A stretch of DNA of 64,000 nt from Spartobacteria bacterium (GCA_003167555.1 PMSN01000023.1:62001-126000); one strand, 5' to 3'. Shown: positions 8,115 through 17,452, numbered from the stretch's first letter. The notes: generated by a model from the sequence alone, not told the origin. Translations and numbers: made by a program.

Positions 8115-8900
8115 ATGACGGCACTCCGCCTGACAATTTGCCTTTGTCTGGTGGCGAGCATCGCGGCCGGGCAAACGGCGGATTCGCCGACCCGTCGTGA
8201 CGCTTCGCAGCGGCCGGGGCCTCCGGCCACACCCGCCCCAAAAGTCACTTACAGTTCCGTTCACATCGCCGGTCCCTACGTCGCGATGACCTTCGATGAT
8301 GGACCGCACGCGACGCTTACGCCGAAACTTCTCGACTTGCTCGCGCGAAAAAAAATCAAAGCAACCTTCTTCGTGCTCGGGGAAAACGCGGTGCAGCATC
8401 CTGAGATCTTGAAACGCGCCGTCGCCGAAGGGCACGAGATCGGCAATCATTCGTGGTCGCACCCAAACCTGGCCAAGCTTTCCAACGAGGCGTTGCGCAG
8501 CCAGCTTCAGCGGACGGACGACGTCATCTCGCAAGCAATCGGTTCGCATCCGAAACTCATGCGCCCTCCTTATGGCGAGCTGACGCCAAAACAGCGTCAA
8601 TGGGTCAATAACGAATTCGGCTACAAAGTAATCCTGTGGGACGTCGATCCGCTCGATTGGAAAGAACCCGGCCCATCGGTTGTCGCGCAGCGAATTATCA
8701 AGGAAACGAAACCCGGTTCGATCATGCTTTCGCACGATATCCACGCGCAGAGCATCACGGCCATGCCCGAGGTTTTCGATACGCTGCTCGCGAAGGGATT
8801 TAAGTTTGTCACTGTCTCCGAGCTGCTTTCGGTGGCTGCCCCTTCACCGCCGCCATCGCCCCCGGCGTCGTCTCCTGTGCAGACTCAAAATCCCGATTGA
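8115..8900 (+). CDS. Secreted polysaccharide deacetylase (NodB/CE4)
   Basis: 261 residues from ATG 8115, chosen because it begins a signal peptide (LRLTICLCLVASIAAG). The CE4 catalytic motifs are all present: TFDDGPH (base Asp and metal Asp), HSWSHPNL (metal His pair), RPPYGE, WDVDPLDW and LSHDIH. The family removes acetyl groups from chitin, peptidoglycan or related N-acetyl sugars. The C-terminus is a Pro/Ser tail (PSPPPSPPASSP). Length is typical. It follows DoxX by 22 bp and precedes the MFS gene by 4 bp, so a common transcript is plausible. Confidence 0.87.
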   Translation: MTALRLTICLCLVASIAAGQTADSPTRRDASQRPGPPATPAPKVTYSSVHIAGPYVAMTFDDGPHATLTPKLLDLLARKKIKATFFVLGENAVQHPEILKRAVAEGHEIGNHSWSHPNLAKLSNEALRSQLQRTDDVISQAIGSHPKLMRPPYGELTPKQRQWVNNEFGYKVILWDVDPLDWKEPGPSVVAQRIIKETKPGSIMLSHDIHAQSITAMPEVFDTLLAKGFKFVTVSELLSVAAPSPPPSPPASSPVQTQNPD

Positions 8901-8904
8901 TCCC

Positions 8905-10083
8905 GTGAAGCGCGACGGCAAAAAACTGCTTCCTGCGTCCAGCGCTTTCCGCTTTGTCCTGGTCCTCGGAATCGCGAACCTGTTTGCCGATCTCACCTAC
9001 GAAGGCGCGCGCAGCAGCACCGGCCAGTTTCTGGGGACGCTCGGCGCGAGCGCAGCGGTAGTGGGGTTCACCGCCGGACTTGGAGAACTCCTTGGTTACG
9101 CGTTGCGCTCCATCTCGGGTGTGATCAGCGATAAGACTGGAAAATATTGGATCGTCACGATTGTCGGCTACGTCATCAACATGCTGGCCGTGCCGGCTCT
9201 GGCGCTCGCAGGAAACTGGCCGCTCGCGGCGGGTCTGATCGTCGGGGAACGCACCGGCCGCGCGATCCGCAAACCCGCGACCGAAGCGATGCTTTCCTTT
9301 GCCGGAAAACAGATCGGGCATGGCTGGGTCTTCGGTCTAAACGAGGCGCTCGATCAATTCGGCGCGACGATCGGCCCTCTCGTCCTCGCCTTTATTCTGT
9401 TTCGTCACGAGAGCTATCAGAGCGGTTTCGCGCTTCTGCTGATTCCCGCGTTGCTCGCCATCGCAATTGTCCTGACCGCCCGCTTTTTCTTTCCACACCC
9501 GGAGCATCTCGAAGTGATCGAGTCGATCGCACCGGAGAAATTTCCGCCGGCCTTCTGGATTTATATCGCCGCGAATGCCTGCATCGGCGCGGGCTTTGCA
9601 GATTTCGCACTGATTGCTTTCCATTTCCAGAAAACAGGAGCCGTCGCGACGAACCTGATTCCGGTCTATTACGCGGTCGCGATGGCAATGGGCGCGATTG
9701 GCGCCCTCGTTTTTGGCAAATTGTTCGACAAGATCGGACTCGCTGTTGTTCTCGCGGTCTTCTTCCTTTCGTGATTCTTCGCGCCGCTCGTTTTTCTTGG
9801 GAGCGGCTGGATGGCATTGCTCGGAATGGCGCTTTGGGGAATCGGCATGGGCGCCCAAGGCTCCTTGCTCAACGCCCTCATCTCCGGCGTTATTCACGCG
9901 GGGAAACGCAGCACCGCTTTTGGGTTGTTCGACACCGGATTCGGCATCGCCTGGTTTCTGGGCAGTTGGCTAATGGGTCTGCTGTACCAAAGCTCGATCC
10001 TCGCCTTGATCATCTTCTCGGTGGCCATGCAACTCCTCGCGCTTCCGATTTTCCTGTTCGCAAAACGATCGGAGCGACATTAG
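8905..10083 (+). pseudogene. MFS transporter interrupted by one in-frame stop
   Basis: From GTG 8905 the frame encodes a 12-helix MFS protein (YEGARSSTGQFLGTLGASA, ERTGRAIRKPATEAMLSF, NEALDQFGATIGP). It stops at TGA 9772-9774 after FFLS. The same frame continues directly with FFAPLVFLGSGWMALL and GMGAQGSLLNALISG to TAG 10081-10083, so one substitution interrupts an otherwise complete gene of about 392 codons. The substrate is unknown. No stop-codon recoding signal is seen. Confidence 0.82.
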
Positions 10084-10113
10084 GAAACTTGCGCGGCAAC
10101 CGGCTGCATCCCT

Positions 10114-11475
10114 ATGCGCAAGAGTCTGATCATCCTTCTCGCACTGGCGCCCGCCTTGGGGCTGGCTGCGCCCGAACAGGAACCGCAGGTGAAAGAGAAC
10201 GCGCAGATCGCCGCGGTCCTCTCCGACATCTCCGCGAAGAATATCGAGGCGACAATTCGGAAACTTGTCAGCTTCGGCACGCGCCACACGCTCTCCGATA
10301 CGCAAAGTGACACCCGCGGCATTGGCGCGGCGCGGCGCTGGATTCAGGCGGAGTTCGAGCGATACAGCAAGGAGAACGGCGGCCGCCTCGAAGTGACTTT
10401 GGACGATTTCATCCAGCCGCCCGGCGAGCGGAACCCGCAGCCGGTCCAGGTCGTCAATGTGGTCGCCACCTTGCGCGGAACGCAGCCGGAATCACGCGAT
10501 CGTATCTACGTTGTGAGCGGTCATTACGATTCGCGCGTGACCGACGTGATGAATACCACCGCCGATGCCCCCGGCGCGGACGACGATGCCTCGGGCGTAG
10601 CCGCTGTGATGGAGACGGCGCGCGTCATGTCGAGGAAGAATTGGGATGCGACTCTGGTCTTCATTGCCGTTGCCGGCGAAGAACAGGGACTGTTTGGTTC
10701 GACCCACTGGGCGAAACTGGCGAAAGAGAAGAATTGGAACGTCGCCGGGATGATCACTAACGACATTATCGGCAGTTCGCACGCCGACGATGGCCGCGTG
10801 GTTAAAGATCACGTCCGGCTTTTCGCGGAGGGAGTTCCCCCATTGCGCGAAATGCCCGATCCCTTGCGGACGCTGGTACGCACCGGCGGCGAGAACGACA
10901 GCACGGCGCGCGAATTAGCGCGTTTCATCAAACCGGAGGCAGAAAAGCATGTGCACGGCATGACCGTGGACATCATTTACCGCCGCGACCGCTATCTGCG
11001 CGGCGGCGATCACAGCCCTTTTCTCGACGCCGGTTTTCCCGCCGTCCGAATGACGGAACCGAACGAGGATTTCCGCCATCAGCATCAGGATTTACGGAAA
11101 GAGAACGGCGTCCAGATCGGCGACCTGCCGGAGTTTTGCGATTTCGACTACATCGCGCAGGTCGCGCGCGTAAACGCAGCGGCGCTCGGCGCGCTCGCGC
11201 TCGCACCGGCCGTGCCGGCGAACGTCGAGGTCGAAACGAAGGAGCTGACGAACAGCACCACGCTGCAATGGAAACCGAACACCGAGGCCGACCTCGCCGG
11301 TTACGAAATTGTTTGGCGCGACACGACCTCACCTTTTTGGCAGCACACCATTGCGGCTGGCAACGTCAACCGATTCACCCTCCCGGTTTCAAAGGACAAC
11401 GTCCTCTTCGGCGTCCGCGCGATCGACAAGGAGTGGAACGCCAGCCCCGCCGCATATCCGTTTCCGCGACGGTAA
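10114..11475 (+). CDS. Secreted M28 zinc aminopeptidase with C-terminal FN3-like domain
   Basis: 453 residues. A signal peptide (KSLIILLALAPALGLAA) precedes an M28 peptidase domain with the two-zinc ligand series: His and Asp in SGHYDSR, bridging Asp in GADDDASG, Glu-Glu in AVAGEEQGLFG, Asp in ITNDIIG and His in EDFRHQHQ. M28 enzymes release N-terminal amino acids or dipeptides outside the cytoplasm. The last 90 residues (PANVEVETKEL, LQWKPN, LAGYEIVWRD) look like a fibronectin type III domain, often used for binding. It lies 30 bp after the MFS gene. Confidence 0.9.
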   Translation: MRKSLIILLALAPALGLAAPEQEPQVKENAQIAAVLSDISAKNIEATIRKLVSFGTRHTLSDTQSDTRGIGAARRWIQAEFERYSKENGGRLEVTLDDFIQPPGERNPQPVQVVNVVATLRGTQPESRDRIYVVSGHYDSRVTDVMNTTADAPGADDDASGVAAVMETARVMSRKNWDATLVFIAVAGEEQGLFGSTHWAKLAKEKNWNVAGMITNDIIGSSHADDGRVVKDHVRLFAEGVPPLREMPDPLRTLVRTGGENDSTARELARFIKPEAEKHVHGMTVDIIYRRDRYLRGGDHSPFLDAGFPAVRMTEPNEDFRHQHQDLRKENGVQIGDLPEFCDFDYIAQVARVNAAALGALALAPAVPANVEVETKELTNSTTLQWKPNTEADLAGYEIVWRDTTSPFWQHTIAAGNVNRFTLPVSKDNVLFGVRAIDKEWNASPAAYPFPRR

Positions 11476-11533
11476 GCCCGCTCAGCTTGACTCCTGTCTC
11501 GACTGCTACCCCAGAACCCGCGCCGTCCTGATC

Positions 11534-12416
11534 TCAGGACCACAGCCCAGTCCAGCGGGTGAGGAGGAAGACATAGCCCGCGATCAGCACGCAGAAGGAA
11601 CCGATAACAAATCGGCGTCCGTGGCGACGCAGCTTCTCGTCGCGCGAGATCTCCTTCGGTTTCAACCCGAGATCCCTAAAAATGAAAACCGTTTCGTAGA
11701 GGCGGATGACGACGACCCAGGTGAGGAACGGACCCGTGAGCATTCCGAGCCCGGGTAGCCAGCCATTCGCGAGTTCGGCGGACGGCGGGTTGCCGCCATC
11801 GTGCAATCCACCACGCCACCCACGCGTGGCTCCATTTCATAACGTAGACGTGAATCCCCGCGAAGAGGATAAGAAACCGAAGTCCCCACCGATGGAGAAA
11901 CCACCACCGGTTCCTGAGCAGATCGACCGCCTTCTGAGACGTGATAAGCAAGAGAAAGACGGCAACGATGGTCGCGGCCAGTCCCGCGCTGTAGATCACG
12001 CCGGTGAAGTCCATGTCGGATCGCGGATATTTGAGCGGAAGCCACAAGTAAGAGCCGACTGCGTGAACGAGCGCAAAATATCCGCCGATGATGCCAATTT
12101 CCTTCCGATAACGAACCATTTGGTGGAAGACATTGAAGTAGCGCGCGAGTGGACTGATGAGAAAGGTGAAGGCGAGCATGCTTAGGCCGGTCGCGATGAT
12201 TATCTTATTGGGGACAAAGAATGGATCGGCCGTCGGCGGAGCGTTGAAGAGATAGCCGCGTCGGTATACATCATAGACTCCGAAGAAAAGAGTAAGTCCC
12301 AAAGCGATCCCGATCGCCACGGCATAGTCGTGAAAGCTGAACGGTTTGGCGCGACCGCGTTTCGCTGCGGCGCCTGCGGGAGCAACTGCTTGTGGAATAA
12401 TATTTTGATCAGCCAT
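11534..12416 (-). pseudogene. Ferric-reductase-like (MsrQ/YedZ-type) membrane protein, frameshifted copy
   Basis: Starts at ATG 12416 (MADQNIIPQAV). It parallels the intact protein at 17901-18785 segment by segment: KRGRAKPFSFHDYAV, YRKEIGIIGGYFALVH, NRWWFLHRWGLRFL and the C-terminal VVVIRLYETVF then FRDLGLKPK. The frame breaks at about 11795-11812, after the fourth His-containing helix. Histidines in the helices (ALVH, FLHR, GIHV) suit haem coordination as in ferric-reductase-like domains. It is convergent with the M28 gene. One indel separates it from an intact gene, so an assembly error is possible. Confidence 0.72.
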
Positions 12417-12565
12417 GATGTCTCCTGTCCCGGATGCTGCCAAAAAAAATCCGAATGCAAGATGATCCATCGCGAATTGAACTCCCATGAATGTTCTGCG
12501 CGTTCGCTGGAAAATCCATAATCTTGGCTGAGCAAAGAAATCAACTCGGCGCCGGTCAGTCCTGA

Positions 12566-12690
12566 GACGGAAATTGAAGGCATGGTCGACAAGGTCGCAG
12601 GGCATCGAGAGAAAACTCGGGATGTATGCGGAATATTTCTTACGGAAGGCATCCAGAAATTCCTTTATCCCGCCGACCTCGGACAACGCA
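12566..12690 (+). pseudogene. Relic of the hemerythrin-DoxX gene pair
   Basis: The DNA matches the hemerythrin 3' end (MVDKVAG, then a shifted frame equivalent to IEK-x-LG) and then jumps, after loss of some 75 bp, to the DoxX start region (IFLTEGIQKFLYPADLG). Both neighbouring copies of the pair have these two segments in the same order (7530-7710 and 15900-16110). The relic lies 150 bp upstream of the broken ferric-reductase-like gene. Nothing else is recognisable from 12417 to 12913. Confidence 0.7.
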
Positions 12691-12913
12691 ATTCTCAAGA
12701 AGTTCCCATTTACTTCTGGTCCGCTAGAGGAAACGGTGAGGCTCTAGTCTACTTTTTCTCGTTCGGATTTCGTGGCGAAAGCGAGGGCCACAACATACGC
12801 GCGGAAGAGCCTCATCGAGATCACCTTGCTAGGTTTACCTTAGGTTGCGCAAAGTTACCCCGCGCGAAATACTCCCGTAAATCTGAACCTAGTCCTCTTG
12901 CTCGACCTGGCCA

Positions 12914-14131
12914 TCACGGCCGCAATCTCATTCCTTGTCGCCCGGGACCTCTGTTATTTTGGGAAGGCTTGGTATTCTCTTGGCGAAAAATCGACGAGAA
13001 GTAAGAAAGCGCGACGAGAACGATAAAGAATGAACCCACGCCAGCCGCTCCGATTAATACAGCCGACCGTATTCCCTTGTTACGGCGATCTGCCACGACG
13101 GACACGGCGCCGCCGCTTCCCAGGCTCAGGTAAATGCCCGTCACAAAAAATCCCCACTCCTTTAAGCCCCCCAGGTTCCAAAGGAGAAAGGCGATTGACA
13201 TGATCAGCCCACCTGCAATCGCCACTACGAGCAAGCGCAACCATCTGCTCGCGGGAACCCCCCAGCCGACTCGGAAAAAAATGCCCATCTGACAAAGAGT
13301 TAATCCCATCAGACAAGCGAGGAGCGCACCAAAACCAACTTCCTTCAAAACCCCCGCGGCCACGACATTCAGCACGGCGAGTAAGAAGATGCCCAGGATG
13401 GTTTCTTGCCATCGAGCACGGAGGCCGTCAGAAACAAGGGATCGAATATTTCGAGCGATTTTATTCGCCGAAAGACGGAGACTGTCTGTTGGGGACGAAG
13501 CAGGCGACGGCGGGGGCGGTGGGCCACCGCGCGGATCACGTTCAGCTTCCCAAGCATCTGCTGGCACCCGGAGCTGTGGGGCGGTAGCTGTAATGATCGT
13601 TTGCGATGGAGACGGGATTGAAGCATCTGGCGGCACTCGGAACTGAGCGGCCGTCGGCTTGGCGATTGTTTGGGACTTAGGGGCCGGGCTCTCCGCAGCC
13701 AATCGGGTCGCGGATTCTAAGACCGACGGTGGCAACAACAAGGCTTTCACTCGTTTCGCCACAGTGTCCAAGTGTTGCTCGAGCGGTGGCGTCATGGCGT
13801 CGAGCCAGTGAACGGGGCCAAGATAGTATTCTAAAGTTCCGGTCGGCTCCACGTTCTCCACCCGAAACGGAATCACCGTCAAATTCTTCTCGAAAGCCCT
13901 TTGGACTTCGCGGAGAACGTGCCGTGAATTATTCGCCTTAAGCGAAAAGATCAGCACCATTATCCGGCACCCACCTATGGCTTCGATAATCGCCGCACCC
14001 CAGTCCACGCCAGGCTCTACGTCTCGCGACCCGATCCAACAGCGCACGCCCGTAGATTCCAGCTTGTTACAGAGCGCGACAGCGATGAGTTTGTCGTCCT
14101 TGGAATGGCTAATGAAGACGTCGTGCGTCAT
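12914..14131 (-). CDS. Membrane-anchored TIR-domain protein
   Basis: 405 residues. The N-terminal TIR domain (1-125) starts HDVFISHSKDDKLIAVALCNKL and continues with GVRCWIGSRDVEPGVDWG, IMVLIFS and LREVQRAFEKNLTVIPFRV, typical of bacterial TIR_2. A Pro/Ser-rich linker (about 140-215) holds an internal duplication, SQTI...RVPPDA and SQTI...RVPADA. The C-terminal half has about five hydrophobic helices (ETILGIFLLAVLNVVAAG, LLVVAIAGGLIMSIAFLLW, GAAGVGSFFIVLVALSYF). TIR proteins cleave NAD+ or make signalling nucleotides, often in antiviral defence. No partner effector lies beside it, so a defence role is only inferred. Confidence 0.85.
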   Translation of the reverse strand: MTHDVFISHSKDDKLIAVALCNKLESTGVRCWIGSRDVEPGVDWGAAIIEAIGGCRIMVLIFSLKANNSRHVLREVQRAFEKNLTVIPFRVENVEPTGTLEYYLGPVHWLDAMTPPLEQHLDTVAKRVKALLLPPSVLESATRLAAESPAPKSQTIAKPTAAQFRVPPDASIPSPSQTIITATAPQLRVPADAWEAERDPRGGPPPPPSPASSPTDSLRLSANKIARNIRSLVSDGLRARWQETILGIFLLAVLNVVAAGVLKEVGFGALLACLMGLTLCQMGIFFRVGWGVPASRWLRLLVVAIAGGLIMSIAFLLWNLGGLKEWGFFVTGIYLSLGSGGAVSVVADRRNKGIRSAVLIGAAGVGSFFIVLVALSYFSSIFRQENTKPSQNNRGPGRQGMRLRP

Positions 14132-14293
14132 AGGCGGGCACCGGCTTCTCGGCCCGGGCGCTCTTCCCTTCTAGGGGGCTAATGACCCCTTGTCCATCCT
14201 CGAATTGCCCCCCTCTGGCGGGCGACGATTGTGGTGGAGAATGTTACAATGTTGATCTACAAGCGGCCTTGCGCTTAATGAAACTACCCGCTC

Positions 14294-14800
14294 GTGAATC
14301 TCCCTGCTAACGTGCCCCGCTCCGAGAATTCTCGTCGTGCTGCGTTCGCGATCGGACTCTGTCTTGTTGTCGTCTTCAAACTCTGGCTGGTCCACACCGA
14401 AGAAATCTACGGGAGCGCCACTGAGTTCGACGCCCTTTGGTACCTGAATGGGGCTCCGAATACAGTTGGACCGCATTCGCCCGGCCATCGGCTTATCCGT
14501 TGTTCGTGGCTTTCGTTCACCTTTGCGGGATCCGCTGAGGATCGGTATCGAACTTATGCAGGTGGCGGATACCTGGCCTTGGTTGCCGGGCTCCGAAAAG
14601 CCGGCGTTCCTCGATCAGCTTGCCTCGCAAGCTATGCTGTCATGGTTCTTCATCCGGGAGTTTCCAGCAGAACAACTACACAATGGCGGATAGCTTCTAT
14701 TCCGCTCTTTTACCACTGGTTCTCGGGGGACTTCTCCGGACTCTTCTGACCGGAAAGCTCACGCATCCTGCCTAGACTGGGATAGCTCTTGCTCTCCTCT
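14294..14800 (+). pseudogene. Polytopic membrane glycosyltransferase-like relic
   Basis: Pieces of one membrane protein appear in shifting frames: AAFAIGLCLVVVFKLWLVHTEEIYGSATEFDALWYLN, written here by its position near 14330-14450, then LRIGIELMQVA in a second frame, LALVAGLRKAGVPRSACLAS in the first, and MADSFYSALLPLVLGGLL in another near 14683. At least three frameshifts and early termination make it non-functional. The style resembles ArnT/PMT-like sugar transferases with a DALWYLN-type loop, but the assignment is weak. Confidence 0.5.
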
Positions 14801-15317
14801 GGAAAACTCGCGAGGAAAGCTTTCTCATTCAGATAAGCCTCATTGGCATTTCACCCTGTGCACAGACACGGTAACCCACAATCTGTTAACGCCGTTTCGA
14901 TCGTTTTGAACGCTTTTTGCAGGCTGCCCTGTGCCAGTCTTTCGGATTTCGGCGCTGATGTCCCGTGACGTTCCCACGCGGAAGAGCGCTGACTCGTGGC
15001 CGGCGAAGACCGGTTCTGGCAAGATGTGTCCAGAAGAGTCCAGACCAGAGCGCGTCGGATCTGCGAATGGTGAATCTCATGCATGCGCGATGTCACCAGC
15101 ACCCTGCTCAAATGCGTTCGAAGCCGATAGGCAGTTGCAGATTGCTATGGTGAAATAGCACCTCGGCCTGAAAGGCCAGTTGATAAACCGCATACATTCG
15201 GGCGTCCTGCTCAGGCCGCCACCAAGATGCAAGGCTGGCAAAAGCTTGCCGTCGAAATAACTTCTCGCCTGGTGGATCACGTCGGATCATGCGCGGCGTT
15301 AGCTTTGAGCGCTAAAC
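14801..15317. other. Gene-free stretch before the chimera
   Basis: Only short overlapping ORFs on the minus strand, none with a recognisable family. No hairpin or tRNA is evident. It probably carries degraded sequence from the membrane relic and the start region of the next gene. Confidence 0.35.
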
Positions 15318-15986
15318 ATGGAAGAGACAGAGGCTAAATTATCCGGTGGCGAGCCTCTCAGTATCGATCAGTTGATCGAATACCTGCCGCCACTCAAGGA
15401 AGTTCCCCGGGCTCAGTTGGAAAGATGGGGGAAAGGCGCCGCTGTTCTTCACAGCTACGGCGAAGGCGAAACGGTCTGCAGGGGAGGCGAGTTCGGCTCC
15501 ACCGCGTATTACATCATCTCGGGTTCAGTGGATATTTTCATCCAAAATCCACTCACCCACCTTCGGACAAAGCCCAGCCGGGGGTTTCTGGGGCGGAGCG
15601 TCGCGCGGATGAAGAGTTTTCTGGTGGACGACCATCAGGACCGGCGCGCTGAGGCTCACCAAAGAAAATTCATCGGCATCGACGCGAACATCGATCTGCC
15701 GGTAAATACGCCAATCGCCCAACTCGGCGCGGGCGAGCTTTTCGGCGAAATGAGCTGCCGAACGTTTCAGTATAATCCGCATGAAGCGCGCGAGGACACG
15801 GTCCTCTTCCCGGCCTTTCGCGGCATTGTCAGCGCGCACGAGTTCGATTCGCTCGGTGAAGATTTTGAGAAGAAAGAAGACGAACTCTTCGGGGACGACG
15901 GCTTCGAGAAAATGGTGGACAAAGTCGCTCAGATCGAAAAGAATCTCGGCATCTACGAACTGGCCCAGTTCACCCCGAAAATGTGA
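15318..15986 (+). CDS. Chimera: truncated cyclic-nucleotide-binding domain joined to hemerythrin tail
   Basis: 222 residues. Residues 1-150 look like the start of a cyclic-nucleotide-binding protein: a leader with IEYLPPLKEVPRAQLERWGKG, then GETVCRGGEFGSTAYYIISG and finally GAGELFGEMSC, the first half of the phosphate-binding cassette, cut before its Arg. From NPHEARED at about 152 the sequence switches to the last 70 residues of hemerythrin, almost identical to the gene at 6900. Only one of the di-iron ligand pairs (HEARED) remains. Frame is kept across the joint and the ORF overlaps the DoxX start. It probably arose by recombination, and function is doubtful. Confidence 0.75.
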   Translation: MEETEAKLSGGEPLSIDQLIEYLPPLKEVPRAQLERWGKGAAVLHSYGEGETVCRGGEFGSTAYYIISGSVDIFIQNPLTHLRTKPSRGFLGRSVARMKSFLVDDHQDRRAEAHQRKFIGIDANIDLPVNTPIAQLGAGELFGEMSCRTFQYNPHEAREDTVLFPAFRGIVSAHEFDSLGEDFEKKEDELFGDDGFEKMVDKVAQIEKNLGIYELAQFTPKM

Positions 15987-16477
15987 TGATGCGACGATTT
16001 TTAGAAACTCGAGCGCCCGCTGCGACGGTCCTAATCCGGATCGTCGTTGGCGCCGTATTTCTCACGGAAGGAATCCAAAAATTCCTCTATCCCGCTGATC
16101 TCGGCGCGGGCCGCTTCGCTAAAATCGGCATTCCTTCGCCGGATGTCATGGGACCGTTTGTCGGCGGCGTGGAAATCGTTTGCGGCGCGCTGGTAATTAT
16201 CGGTCTGCTCACGCGCCTCGCGTCTTTGGCGCTGCTGATCGACATCACCGTGGCGATTGTCTCAACCAAGATTCCCATTCTGCTTGGAGCCGGTTTCTGG
16301 GGCTTTTCGCTCACAAAACTGCCGCGCTACGGATTCCTGAGCATGATGCACGAAGCGCGGACCGATTTGGCGATGTGGTTCTGTTTGCTGTTCCTAATCA
16401 TTGTGGGTGCCGGGAAAACCTGGTCGCTGGATTCGAAGCTCGCTTCTTCGGACGCAGCTCCAGCTCCGAGACGATAA
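15986..16477 (+). CDS. DoxX-family membrane protein, copy 2
   Basis: 163 residues from ATG 15986, overlapping the chimera stop (TGATG); ATG 15989 is also possible. Four helices with the same landmarks as copy 1: ATVLIRIVVGAVFLTEGIQKFLYP, PDVMGPFVGGVEIVCGALVI, LLIDITVAIVSTK and LPRYGFLSMMHEARTDLAMWF. The C-terminal 12 residues differ (SSDAAPAPRR). It is complete, unlike its upstream partner, so DoxX may be the part under selection. Confidence 0.85.
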   Translation: MMRRFLETRAPAATVLIRIVVGAVFLTEGIQKFLYPADLGAGRFAKIGIPSPDVMGPFVGGVEIVCGALVIIGLLTRLASLALLIDITVAIVSTKIPILLGAGFWGFSLTKLPRYGFLSMMHEARTDLAMWFCLLFLIIVGAGKTWSLDSKLASSDAAPAPRR

Positions 16478-16598
16478 GACTTGTCGCGCCCGTGGCGCTC
16501 TTCCAGACCACCTGTTTTTTTGCTTGCCTCGCGAGGGGTTTACTGAAAACACTCACGGTGCCGATGCTTCAATTTGGATTTTTGACGGAGGACCCGAG

Positions 16599-17108
16599 AT
16601 GAAATTGACAATGGAGGGATGGTGGACGGTGCTGCACGGGTTTGTGCTAGGACTGGTGTTCCTGCTGGCGTTTGCCGGTGCCCTGATGAACTTGGGTACG
16701 CTGCGCCACGAGTGGACGCCGCCAGAATTCGCCCGGGTGTTGCGGCGCTTGAAGATCCGCGTGTGGGCCATGGCCGTATCGGCGTGGCTAATGGTGATTA
16801 CCGGCACCTACATCAGTTACCCGTGGTATCGGGCGTCGTCGCCGGCTAGTCCGAAATCAAAGTTGCTCGCCGTCCACGATCTTGCCGCGTTGCACACGTT
16901 CGCAATGGAGTGGAAGGAACACGTTGCGTGGGCGGCCCCGATTCTAGCGACCGCCCTAGGTTTCATCGTGACCTACTACAGCGCCGAATTGGCCGCGCGT
17001 AACGAACTGCGTCGAGCGGCGATGGTGCTCTTAGTCCTGTCGTTTGTGGCGTCGGTGATCGGTGGCGTGCTCGGCTTCCTCATCTACAAGGCCGTGCCGA
17101 TCTTATAG
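16599..17108 (+). CDS. Four-helix membrane protein of unknown function
   Basis: 169 residues from ATG 16599, chosen for the GGAGG-type ribosome site at about 16587-16591 (gacggaggac); the longer upstream frame runs into DoxX. Four hydrophobic segments: LHGFVLGLVFLLAFAGALM, IRVWAMAVSAWLMVITGTYI, VAWAAPILATALGFIVTYY and AMVLLVLSFVASVIGGVLGF. Histidines at the membrane edges (LHG, LRHEW, VHDLAALH, KEHVAW) could bind haem or metal. I do not recognise the family. It is followed after 8 bp by another small membrane protein. Confidence 0.7.
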   Translation: MKLTMEGWWTVLHGFVLGLVFLLAFAGALMNLGTLRHEWTPPEFARVLRRLKIRVWAMAVSAWLMVITGTYISYPWYRASSPASPKSKLLAVHDLAALHTFAMEWKEHVAWAAPILATALGFIVTYYSAELAARNELRRAAMVLLVLSFVASVIGGVLGFLIYKAVPIL

Positions 17109-17116
17109 GAAATATC

Positions 17117-17452
17117 ATGACAACAGTTCCAATTGAAAAACCCAACGGCCCGGCCCTGGCGGCGATTGTCGCAGCTAGCTTCGGGGTATTCGTGTTAGGC
17201 CTGTGCACGTTCTTGGCCGAGCTGAGCGCCGGTATCCTAAAGGCGTTGAACTGGTGGCCGCCCGCGGGGCCGCTTGTCGGCAAGACCAGCATCGCCGTCA
17301 TCGCGTGGCTCGTGGCGTGGGCCGCGCTCCATCCGGCATGGGGGCGGCGGGAACTTTCCTTCCGCGTGTGGTGGCGCGTCGCGTTAGCGCTGATTGTGAT
17401 CGGCTTCTTGCTGACGTTCCCTCCCATTTTTCAGATTCCTCGGGGACAGTGA
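17117..17452 (+). CDS. Small three-helix membrane protein
   Basis: 111 residues with three hydrophobic helices (LAAIVAASFGVFVLGLCTFLA, SIAVIAWLVAWAALHPAW, WWRVALALIVIGFLLTFP). It has a short polar N-terminus and starts 8 bp after the preceding membrane gene with an AGGAAAT ribosome site, so the two are co-expressed and may form one complex. The family is not recognised. The position between DoxX and the ferric-reductase-like gene suggests electron transfer or oxygen handling, by context only. Confidence 0.65.
   Translation: MTTVPIEKPNGPALAAIVAASFGVFVLGLCTFLAELSAGILKALNWWPPAGPLVGKTSIAVIAWLVAWAALHPAWGRRELSFRVWWRVALALIVIGFLLTFPPIFQIPRGQ

Noticed and set aside
9772-9774. Stop-codon recoding (Sec or Trp) in the MFS gene
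   Set aside because: No SECIS-like hairpin follows and other genes here use TGA as a normal stop.
9147-10310. 387-codon ORF in another frame across the MFS gene
   Set aside because: It is rich in Arg/Ser, crosses the true frame and its continuation, and has no domain; the MFS frame explains the region.
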